This document shows, piece by piece, positions 23,801 through 35,800 of a stretch of DNA of 64,000 nucleotides. The notes beneath the pieces are model-generated. The model was not told the origin of the DNA. It searched no databases and saw nothing but the letters and a program-made list of their open reading frames with translations. The translations under genes and the position numbers were made by a program. Source of the DNA: Ostrinia nubilalis (lineage: Eukaryota > Arthropoda > Insecta > Lepidoptera > Crambidae); contig NC_087090.1 of NCBI RefSeq assembly GCF_963855985.1, positions 13,576,501-13,640,500 of the forward strand, read 5' to 3'. Each line of letters opens with the position of its first letter. Within the stretch, counting starts at the first letter, position 1.

Positions 23801-26800
23801 TACAGTATTCTATGCTTGTCAGCTGGTCTGAAACCTTATGAGGCATGGGCTGTGTGGCGGACACACTCAAAATATTTTATGCTTGTTAAAGTTATGAAGC
23901 TCTATAACTCTACATGTAGCGTGCATGGTGCTAAGTATTTCACTACATTAAACGTTCGCGATGTAAGATGTGCTAACATGCCCTTTAAGTACTAGCTTGC
24001 ATGCATTAATTGGATTTGCGTGTGTTTTCGTCCTTGGCCTTACGACTATCATTGGCTAAGCTTCCCGCACGCAAAGACGTTCCACTTTAGTTTCCACGAT
24101 AAATACCGTGTGTATAAATACTTAATAGATTACTAATTGGTAGGCTAACCTTTGTCCCAAGGAGGGTCGAACAGAAAATTCCAAATATGATATTTTTGGA
24201 TTGTTGTGAATCTTCTTTGTTCACTCGAAGTTTAATAGAAACACATTATGCTACTCTTTAGTTTATATGTACAATAATGTACACACCATCTGTCAATGTC
24301 ATGAACACGATACACGAGCCTTTGCTTACGAAATTGCGGAAAAAATACACTTGGGTCATTCCATCGTTTCGGGTGTTACGTTCGTACACACATTTTCAAC
24401 GATTTCATGCATTTTGAAATAATATTTTAATAATGTTAGTGCCTTAATCTGTCCGTTTTTAGTTGTTTTATCTAAATAATAAAGTTTGTACAGCTTAGAA
24501 TGTAGGATAACGAAAATATGAGTCGAAAAGTGTGCGTTTCTTGCGTTACGAGATTTTGCCTCTATGTTCTGACTGTTGCTGCATTTACTCGAAATTTAGC
24601 GAATTTTCTTAAGGAATCATACCTAAAACTTACAGGACTTCTAAAGTATGAAATGTACAAACCATGTTACATACAATCACTGTTAAATAAAACTATTTAC
24701 TATTTTTTTATAATTTTTTTCTTTGTTTCGGGTGTTACAATGGTTCTGTTTCGGGTGTTACGAGTACGAAAATTCAACGCGTTTTATCGATAAAATCGGT
24801 GTTTTATTAGTCTCTAGGTACTACAAAATAAGGAGTACAACAAATAAACACAAATAGAGCGAATTCTGGTTTGAAATTACGAAGCAGCTTTTTTAAAAAA
24901 ATATACAAAGTTCAAGTTTAATTTTTCCTCAGAACATAGCTTTTTCTATTGTTTTTGGCTTGAAATAGCATTACTTTAATTTCTAATTACGATATTTATT
25001 GGAAATGTCAAACATCGACACTTTTTAACAGTACCTTAATTTTAGTGTTAAGTCGACATTTCAAAAAAGTCTTAAATTGAGAAATATGACTCCTTTTCCG
25101 ATGCCAGCGCTAGTGGGAGGTCAAAGGAGCATCACAGTAATACTTTTTGACTTCTCCAAGCAAAATACACACATTATCGACATATAAATAAAATGTAATA
25201 CCCGAAACGTTTCGGGTGTTACAGTTTTTAATCAAGAAAGTAACATACTAAATTAGTATCATGCTCAGATATTAGTTAGTATTTGAAATCATTACTACCA
25301 TGACCTTACTTTTACCAAATATTGTTACTCTAATCCATGTGTAAGGTACAATAATAAAACAAATACCTGTTTTTCTGTTTCGGGTGTTACATCGCCGAAA
25401 TAACAAGAAAACACACTTAAAACTTGATGATTATCAATTTTTTTGGGACTATGACGCTATCTACCAATACTATGATAAATACCCTCGAATCATATAGTGG
25501 AAAAACGTTTCACAGATTGATAGTTTTTTTTAAAATCGTATTACAATAATTAGAGAGAAAATGATCATTCAGACAGTTGACTTAAGTATAGACTTTGAAG
25601 ACTAATAACTTAAAAATTACTTGTTTCTTTCAGATTTTTTTTGTTGCACATTATAATTTGGAATGTTTACTTTCAAAATTCATCAGATTTAATGCGAAAA
25701 GAACATATTTAGTTTTTCACCCTCGGTAACATTTGTCATGGAATGACCCACTTATCTTTAAATTGGAGTTTAGGGTAAACTCTTAGTAGGTAGATATGGC
25801 TGCCTTTCCTTTTTTGCTTGAGGATGACGTTACATTATTTATGAACTACTCTTAAATAAAACAAAACTAGGCCCTACTTGAGCTCTCAGAAAACGTGGCT
25901 AAGAAACACGTTGGTTTCTTGAGTAGGTCGCTCTTAGCTGTGAAATGTTTCGTCATACAGTTTTACGTGGGCGCGCATTTACTAAGTCCTTAATATGCAT
26001 TACGCATTCACGATGGCACTGTAAATACATGATAATTACACTCACGAGTCGACGGTGTTGTGAGTGTTCTGAGCGACCTTGACTGCGTTTAAAGTTGACT
26101 GTATACGATTTCTTAAACTTTTAGTAATTTTAAGAACGATATGTAGGTACATGTAAACATAGGGTAACTTATGGCAGTCTTTATGAACTTTATATTCAAT
26201 ACCATTTGTAAATTGTTCAAAACACACAATATTCAAGTTTTTGTTTGGTCGAGTTCATTCATTTTGGATTTTCACTGAAATTATTCTAAATGAAACTGTT
26301 AGTTTTCTATTACTTGTACGGACGCGCTTATTAAAGTAGAATTAATTTATTTTGTAAGCTCTACATTGAAGATATTCAATGGTCTCTATTAGAATTGATT
26401 ATTAAGCTCCCGCATTAAACTTTAATAGGCGTGGACCAGTAATTAGCAAGATTATTGGAGGAACTTTGTTAATTAACGTTATCTAATTTTGCGATAGTCG
26501 ATCGCAAAACGGGAAAACGCCTCTGTTGCTGTGGGACTCTTGAAATTCGTTTAAATACAAAGTACCTATTCCTTTATTAGAGACCGACACTTCACTTCAA
26601 TATTAAATTTAAATTGCCAATTAGGAGGATAACTTGTTTGTGACTATTAAGATATCAAAAACAGTAGCTTCTCAGAATTTAATCTGCAAAGTATGACTAA
26701 TTTTAAAACTCCTACATTGTTAAAGTAAAGGAAACAAATAGATAGCTATCATAGAATGTAATGTTGACACACTTAATCGCTAATGCCACTGAATACAGAA

Positions 26801-29800
26801 TACATGTGAGAATTAGCATAAAATAATATTACAATAATAATACCATCTCTCATAAATTTATTTACGCAAACATTCGCGTGTTAACACGTACGCATTGAAC
26901 GCAGGGAGATTTTCATTAATGTAAGTAGTACCAGTAATACCAGTATTTTCACATCAATAGCTAAGTTCGTTGTATGTTAGGTAATTTGCATGTTTGATTA
27001 TTGCTTTACATAGTATTGGTGTAACAATGTATGTCTTATCAAATCGACTTCCGAGAAACCAACATTTTGCTAACATTTTTTATCAAATGGCTTTAACTTT
27101 ATCCTGAGTTCGTCGTGCTAGTTGTGTATTTTTCAATTCTCGTATTTTCCTGCGAATCGTGAGAGGCATAAGACGCGAATGAAACTCATTTACAGTTATT
27201 TAATGCAATTATTTCCTCTTTATCAAGTCGTCCGGCTTTTTAGTTGGCTCAAAGTGTTCAATATTGGTCGGCGGGGCACGTACGGTCTACGGAGTGCTTT
27301 TTCGTTTTTGTAAGAGTCGCCCCAGGTGGAAGTAGTTCTTACAGACCATCGCCATCGCTCTACGTACTCACGTACATGCTTGTTCACACTGAATAATCGA
27401 GTGCTCTTTTAAGCTAGTTGGATTGGAAATGTGGAAATTTTATTCCATTTCCTTTCAAACGTCTGATTTAGTTCTATTTCTGAAAAAGATTTCCTCTGAT
27501 CCGAGTAAAGTATTTTATTTGAGACAGTTATAAGAATCTCTTCGAAGTAGGTGTTATGGGATATTTCGCTGATTTAATTAAAATAAATGGAACGCGTCTT
27601 AAAGGTTCTCTACGAAAACTTTCGCTAACCCTCTTAACATATTCAATAAATTTGTGTTAGCTCTAATAAGTTAAACGACTTAAGCATAAAGTTTCCATGA
27701 GTAAATTACAGTCAACGCCAATCGTGTAAGTTGTAAAATACTATAATAAACAGCGCGTCACTAACGCATTTAATGAATCCTGCGGGGGTTGTAAAACATT
27801 GTATTCTGTAAACGTAGTCGCTCATCAGCCTATACAGTTTTGTCGCAAAATAACACCTATTTACATCCGGACAAGATGCTAAAGTCTTTTGCTTGATATG
27901 CCTTTGTTTGTATGCTCCAATTTTGAGGCATTTGTACTATATTCCATGCAATAATGATAATTTGTTTGCTGGCAAAGTAGGTAAATGTCGTTGAACTTAA
28001 TTTATTTATTTATTTAATTAGGACAACCAACAAGACAGACACAAATTCAAGCAAAGGGGTTTACATACATAATTTTGTCTTAGGACTAGGTGCTATCTTA
28101 ATTACAAGCTGTCACAGTACATTAATCGAGTAGTTACTATATTATTGGTCTAATTTTTTAACTACATACTTATATGTAAAAAATTGAAAGTCCATCCATA
28201 ATTATGCTCAGTTATAACGAAACGAATCCACTGCATTAAACTAAAGAAGTAGCCTGAATCGGGATAAATATTTAACCACTTGTTAGCCAAAAAGATAAGT
28301 AGGTAAACACCATAGAAAAATTATAATCCCTGTTAGGCCTTTCTTCCAAAATGGTTTTCATTTTGCTTATTAATTTTTCCTACGTTTCTTTTAGTACGAG
28401 AGCCCACGACCAAAACCATGTGTCATAGCAATACGGCAAAAACCCTATAAAATCGTTAGATTGTATGATTCTGAACCCGACTAGGTGTGTAGTAACGGTC
28501 GAAAGTGTAGCAACTGAGTGGGAGGCCATTTCTGCTGTGTCAAAAAAAAAAGACAGTCGGTATTATAGCAATACGTCTGATAGTGAAAATGTACATAGAT
28601 TTTATAATTGTATTACGAAAAAGTTTGTTTTCAGACATTTTGCGCGTAGCATATAGCCTGTGCGCATTTTTGAAAATGTCAACAAATTTAGCCGACCTGT
28701 GTCATAGCAATACAGATAATTATTTTTTTTAACTTTTCGTATTGCTGCCATGATTACCAAAAACCTGTTTTCAGACACTTTAAGTGTATCAAAAAGTTGT
28801 ATGATAGAGAAGGTGCTACACTTAATTTGTCTGATATAAATTTTTTGCACATGTGGACAACTTATTTTATCATGTCCAACAATTTTCAGACATATTGCTA
28901 TGATACCGATCGGTAAAATTTGTTAACATTTTCAAAACGGTCTCAAAATTTAATGCGTTCACATTTCCGTCTGAAAATTGTTTTGTTCGCATCAAATAAC
29001 CAAAATTTACTAATAAAAAAGATTTTCAGACGTATTGCTATGAGACATTTTTTTTGTCTCATTTTTAATTTTTTTAAGTGATTTTACGGGTTTGCGCTAC
29101 ACCACTAACGTCTGAAAATAATGTTTCCGGTATCTCAGAACTATCATTCAACTACAGTCTGCAAATCAGACATATTGCTATGATGCAGTTCGGTAAAATT
29201 CTTTGACAATTTTGAAAATTCGGTCAGATCAAACGCTACGCGGAAAATGTCTGATATTGGTATTTTCGAGTTCAGGATAATCGTATCTATCGATTTGATG
29301 CGGTTTTGGCCGTATTGCTATGAGACAAAAATTTTGGTCGTGGGCTCTCGTACTATTTTGGGTTTCATTACTTTATTTACCTTACGAAATGAGGTTGTGA
29401 ATATTTGCAATATCAAAACATTCAAGTAGGTTTACAAAGGGTTGTGGGGTGTTTATTTAAAGAAAACAGCCTACGGTTTATTATCTCCGAAAAGATATTC
29501 ATTCTAAAGAAATCTTCTGAAAAACAAAGAATACTTTCCATTATAATTTTATTGTAGGTTGTAATATGAAATAATTTTTATGAGGATTCCGTCAACTGGG
29601 ACCGCAATTAACTGGGACCGCGGTCCCAGTCGCCGGATGCGTAAAAATTAAATAATTTTCTTCCGGCGACTGGGACCACTCATGGATTTTAGTACTGTAC
29701 CGATTTTGGATTGAATAATATTTTCTTTAAAGTTATCTATGAGTGGTCCCAGTCGCCGGAAGAAAATTATTTAATTTTTAAGCATCCGGCGACTGGGACT

Positions 29801-32800
29801 GCGGTCCCAGTTAATTGCGGTCCCAGTCGCCGGAAGCCTCATTTTTATGACCTCCCTCCTTTTCTTCATATTAGCCTTGATACTTATAAACATTTTTAAC
29901 AGGGTGTAACTAGATAGATAATGTATCACATTAATATCTTATGAACTACATAATGTAAGTCTGTTACCTGGAATTTCTTTGTGATGTGCCGTCGCCTGTA
30001 AAAAGAGGTTTTACTTAATCCCCCTAGGGAATGTTCTACGAATTCGCGAAAGAGATAAATCCCTTTTAACGGAAAATCCTTAACATTGAGCCATGTCGTT
30101 GCTGTAGCATTATGAGCGGTGTTATGTGATAATGACGGTGGAAGCGGCAAGCGGCCCGCAGCACGGGAGCGCTGCCGGTAGGATATTGCGATCGCGCGGC
30201 GTCGTCAGTCAGCTAATGCGTTTCCGATGTGACGCAAATGGGATGTTTTCTGCCTCGGCAGCGATGCCAGAATGCACAGGTGCTAACTGTTACCAACGCA
30301 ATTTGCTCTTAATAAACAACCGTTAACGTTTAGTTTCTTTTTCTACTTGCTTTCATTATCAAATTCCAAATCCCGCGATCGATTCATCGAACAAAACCAA
30401 AATAGTTTATCCAAACATTGATGCACTTACGCTAATTCCTTAACAAACTGTAAATGTTTAGCGCACTATAAAATATACGGAAATTTTAACCCCGTGAACA
30501 GTGAAACTAAACCTGGGAGATAAATCTAGAGCCAAAGCGCTTAGACGATTTATTTTCCAAATGTTCCGAATCGTTGCCGAACCGTTGGAAGTGTTGGAAC
30601 GTTGCCCCATTCACAAACTATTGTTACCATGTTTTACATTGCGCTCCCAATAGCAGTTCTTCTGTCTGCAGCTGCGTGAGTAAGCAGATAATGCTGTATA
30701 TCTTGATCATGTGTAACTTTTGTTATTTCAACTTAGTGGATGGTTGTTTTGCTTATTTATTTTAATATGATGTTAATATAGCTTCAAATGAACTTGAATA
30801 TCCTAGATAGTGTCCCTTAATATCGTACGTACTACAGTTTGATCCATTGTCTTTTTATCTTTGCGGTTTAAAAATCTGTTTAACCTTGTCATCTTATTTT
30901 TACAATGCTATTTTTTTAAGATTTCTTATCTTTATTGTTCGATTTGAGCAATAATATGATGTTTTGTCATCATGATAATAGAGCTCTTATCATCACACAA
31001 GATTTCAGATTGTACGAGGTCAGACTATTGAAAGTGGTTCCCTTCCTTACTTCAGCCGTATGTGTTAGGCCTGGCTTTGAATTTAAAAAACTTTAAAATT
31101 GCTAGGCTATTTTCTTTTGGCTTTTTAGTTAAAACACCTTCATTGTTCATAGACTGTACTGTCCCCGTTCTTTAATACATATTCGCTGCCTTCAGTCGTC
31201 GTCGATTTTAGTCACGCGTAGGCATCGCTGTCTATCGGTTGGATGCCATTGTTTTTTATTGCTGATCTTTGGTTCAATAAAAAATTGCTAAAAAGTGACG
31301 GTGAATGTGGTCAAAACTATTGTTAGTGAATTTTATCAAGTACGCAACTACTCACTCGCGTGGTTGCGTTGGTTTTGTGTCATGGTCGAGTTATTAGTGC
31401 AAAGTTGATTATATGCTTTATCACATTATGCTATAAACCAGTTTTGTAATATCTAACGCCACTTTTCAAGGCGTCTTTTCTGTATAAAGTCGCTTAGAAT
31501 GCGGAACAAAAGACATAACTAGGCATACCAATCTGAATTCCTAAGTGGTGCCCACGCAAGGTTGCACACCTGTTGCGTATTCATGGGTATCTTGTAAATG
31601 AGCGGTGAAATCAATTTCATCAAATGCATTTTCTTTTTCAGGAATTTATCCATTATTTATTGCTCTCTATGCATATGAGAATGGGCCGTGAAACGTGACA
31701 GGTCCTACAATAGGATCTAACGGGCCGTTAACCAAATAATGTATGTGTGCCGCATTGCCCAATGTCGCACGGTTATGGCGATGCGTAGCGCTGCTGCGAA
31801 CGCACGGAATTCCTCGAGACCATAAGGGTCGGTATTCAGTCCACGGCGCGCGGGCGGTGACTCCTCCGGACAGTCAACCCTGCTGCCATCGCCGCCGCGG
31901 TAACACTCGGAATACTAATGCCTCCTATTGTGCGTTCAAACTCGACGCTCGGTCGTCGCGGCCCAACGAAAGTTTTGTAACGCCTTTGTTTTGCTGACTT
32001 TCGCGCTCGCTAACTGGAACGCTCTTTTGACAGATTGGCTATACTCCTCTTTTTGTAATGTTACCGTTTGACAGTTATTGATACTCGTGATGTATTACTT
32101 CTTTGTCATCATTAAATATTGGAACCGAAGAAAGTTGTATTAGCAACGAGCCCTAGAGCGTAATTGACATGAATGTTTTAATTTACATCTCTATCAGATA
32201 GAGTCTATCTGACTACTATTAGCTCTCCATCGTAATAATAATAATCATCATTTCCAAGCTGGACTTGCTCACCGCTCTCTATTCATGGTCAATAATTGAA
32301 TCTTTTCACTCGTGACAATCTATGCGTGATGCGACGGCAGCAGGAATTAGTCGTGCGTTATGAAAATGTGCTGGTGTTGGTTCATTGTGAGTTTCGCTGC
32401 ATTGCGCCGACCAAGCAGCAGCTACTGCACGCTTCGCTGGCGCGCACGCCGCCCGCGCGCCTTGCTCTCCCCCTCGGTCCCTTGCGAAAAAATCATAATG
32501 CAATCGCCAGGGCGGCCGGCGTGGAACGATCGGCAACCACTCTCAACACGCAACCAACCAGTGTACATTCAAATGTGTTGGTACTCACACGCCGTCCATC
32601 ATGATGGATTGCGCGTGTCGGGAAACTGATTTCTCTTGAGTTAATCCGTTCAAGTGGAAATCGTCAACGTACGAGTAAGCCGCGAAAAGTGCTTAGCGTT
32701 GGGATAAAAGTTACCATTGGATTGTTTTTATTCAGTGATGTGAACTTTCATTTGGTGTCAATATGTAGGAGCCTCTACCTCATAATCTAATTTCGATTTC

Positions 32801-35800
32801 CATTATTGGGATTATTGTAGGTCTCTTCCACACCGTGACACGTCACGACAACTATTATGGGCGATGGAACTACATCAACCTGATTAGCTTCCATTTTCGT
32901 TGAAACCATTGTCCATCAAACACAAATTAATTCTTTACGCGTCTCGTTTGCGTCCGGCGAGGACGGCTGCTTTCGAGGCGTTCATGTTTTCAAGCTGTCT
33001 TTCCACCGCGAACAGTGGCCTGGATCGCTCGCTGCCGACTGGTAGCCGATTACTGTGCGCGTTATCTTCAAATAGATGTATTTATAAAACGGAGCTAATT
33101 ATATTATTATCATGGGTCGATAAGAAGGCAATGGAATGTTGATAGGTGTTAGTGCGCGATCACTGTCGTTGTGATGAGGTGAACAGTGACTGTGTTTTGT
33201 GCTGTGCCAGTGTGTGATTAGTGTTTGACGCGATGTGGGGGGCAGCGGTGTCTAACCCTCCTCATTATCATTACGTTCAGGGGCCTGGAGGGCCGGTGGC
33301 CCAGAATGGTCCGGGGGGTCCGATCTTGGCGGGGCCGCCGACGGGGAAGCACCTGCGGCCGCAGTCTTCGTACTCGCTGCCGCACGGCAGCAACGGGCCC
33401 GGCCGCTGGGGGTGGTCCGGGAATCATGTGTCGTCCTTTGATCGGAGGCAGTTGAAAGTGCCACCACAACCGGTTCGCCCCGCTCCGGTTCGTCCATCGC
33501 ACAGCAGAAATACAGTTGCTAGTGTAAGTGGAGGAATTACTTGTTTATTTACCTCGATACGTCACGTCGACTACTTTCGAACAAAAACATATTCTCATTA
33601 TTTGAGAATCTTTGTCTCGCATTAACATATGAAATGTGATTTAAATTCTCAAGTGAAAACCAATAAAAAAAACTGAATTGATTCTGACTCAATAACGCTG
33701 TTTTTATAAAAAAAACGGTGCAATTATCGTGGTTTGCATTGCGTTAACTGGTAGTTTCACATCCTGGCGCTATGCGTGAGCCTGCTCGGCTGTTTCGTAT
33801 CTGTAATTTATTTCCTGGTCTCTCGCAATGCGTGTCGGATGTCGGCTGCGCACGCGTCACCCGACACGAACGCGTTTCTCTGATACCCACGGTATGCGGG
33901 CTTCCTTGATACCATCTGCGATATACATCTAACGATAAACGCTATAATTTATAATGAAATGGCAGAACACTGAAACTCCAATCACAAATCACGTTGCCAT
34001 TTTCTTTAATGACTCAGACGTTTGTTTTCTTATCGCAAATTGATCGCTTAATTTCCACATCAGTGAGAAATGAAATTCCTCTTGTCAAAATACACTTGAG
34101 TTCACTAAATGCTCGATTTGTGTTCAATATAGGTTTTGCCATTATGTAACGCGTTACGAAAATTGGATAAAAAGTGGTTGATCCAGTGAGCAAATACCGA
34201 ACCGACCGATAGACCGTATACAGAGCGGCCGTAAGACGGATTCCTATTAGGGAAGCATCTAATGAATAGCAAATGTAGTCGTAAGCGAGGTTGTTCTCTT
34301 TACGGTGCGCAGGCGCAGCCGTCGACGCCGAGGCGACTGAACCTGATACTGTTACACGGAGATGCAATCTACAACCAGATAGTCCACATACATAGTTGGT
34401 AATGATAAAACGATTAAAATTAAAGGCAAAATGTTAAATTCTAATGCAATTTTAATACATAAACTTAATTTTGTATTATTTCCGTTCAAATGTTAGCAAT
34501 ATTTTACTTGAATTTCAAAGTTTGCTTACCAATATATCCGACCATTGCTAGTACCTACACTAACTACAAGGAAATGCAGCTTTAGTATAACTGTACTTAT
34601 GTATGAGGAAACTATTCTCTTTGCTTGAAGGCTACAGGAGCTTAAGAACTTAAGACAATAACAATTCGTTAACTTTATTCATATTTACAAAAACCGATAC
34701 CTTTGTTATAAAAAAATGTTGAAAAGCATTAAACAAGGGATTTAAACTTTCTTGGCAACATTTAATAATATGTTTTATGATTGTGATAAAATAGAAGTTA
34801 TCTTACAAAGTTTTAATTTGTGGCAATAACTTGGCGCATAAATTGAAAATATTCAACAATGTTAATAGAAAAGTTTTAATTAGTTGCCAAACTTTTTAAC
34901 ATCTTCAAACATTGCAACGGTTCGAAAAGGTCATAACTTGTGCCTGATATTTTATAGCACGTAACCAATACGTTTATTAATGGATTTCGTGTTTGTTTTA
35001 ATTACAAAACTATGTTTAATTGAAAATAAAAATTATTGAAACTATTTTCAAGACAGGTATTCGTAATATAAACAGTTAGCAAGTAAGAAACGGTTATTTA
35101 GAGCGTGTATGTATTTCGATTGTTCTTCATTAAAGGCAGAACGGGACGATTAAGGTCTCACACAAGAAGTTATGCTTCCCGGGCTGTCTTCGTGGTTTGT
35201 GAGTTCTCTTTAAATTCAAAATTATTTAGGGTTGCCAAGCAGGTAAACAGAAAAGCTGAATAAAATTAAGCATAAAAAATTCTCTATCAAAAATATTTTT
35301 TCTTAAGAAGTTAATTTTAAACCTAAGTTTATCGTATCTATCTACTAATGTCAAATGAAAATAAAACGCTTTAAACTCTTTTGAGCGTACTGAATCCATT
35401 AGCCAGCTAAAATTGTTTGTCAACCCTGCCTCTGCCTTCTGGGCCTCGCGTGTATATTGGCCCCCGAAACTCAATAAGCCTTTTTGTTCGCACCACGGTG
35501 AGCCTCTCACTTATCATCCCCCGTTGGCCTTTTACGGGTATTTTAAGAGGAATAATGATGTCGTTTTATTTATTGGCCTTATCCCACCAGTGGTGCTTGA
35601 ATTTAATTTAATCGTGTGGATTTTTTTATGAAATAATTATGTCTGTCACGAGAGAATTTCTTCTATGTTGGAGTTGTTTTAGAATGTTTTAAGAGTTTTT
35701 CCTTTCTTTAGTTCAACCACATGTCATGATTATGAATCCCATTATTTTATTTGAATTATTTTTCTGTATGTTCTTGAGGTTTATTGACATTATCGTCATT

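Larger units (their letters stand above)
17819..33232. other. Long first intron of the kinase gene (15.4 kb)
   Basis: Mostly AT-rich and non-coding. Landmarks are a coding-like fossil at 19171-19717 (minus), a T-rich degenerate repeat at 23568-23757, three inverted-repeat elements at 24353-25749, 28394-29352 and 29580-29842, and GC-richer islands at about 20640-20910, 30120-30260, 31740-32000 and 32330-32620. The islands contain ORFs on both strands with no recognisable motif; they could be additional promoters or 5' UTR exons of the kinase. I found no further gene. Confidence 0.5.

Noticed and set aside
23756..23995. 79-codon ORF following the T/G-rich repeat
   Set aside because: No motif and no splice context; begins inside the repeat-like block.
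24518..24793. 91-codon ORF with hydrophobic stretch
   Set aside because: It lies inside the inverted-repeat element and is made partly of the repeated TTTCGGGTGTTAC word and T-rich DNA, which translates to Phe/Ile runs by chance.
28424..29321. Regularly repeated word suggestive of a CRISPR array
   Set aside because: The word changes orientation halfway, spacing is irregular, there are no cas genes and the genome is an animal's; it is a transposon-like element.
30126..30326. GC-rich ORF starting MTVEAASGP that could be another kinase first exon
   Set aside because: The only plausible donor (after GCTGCCG) leaves phase 1, which does not fit the phase 0 kinase exon.
32296..32629. Overlapping ORFs of 102, 89 and 76 codons on both strands
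   Set aside because: They are open because the DNA is GC-rich; no frame shows protein motifs and they contradict each other.
33252..33502. Antisense ORFs of 81 and 94 codons across the candidate alternative kinase exon
   Set aside because: They arise from GC-rich composition; only the plus-strand frame ends in a consensus donor of matching phase.
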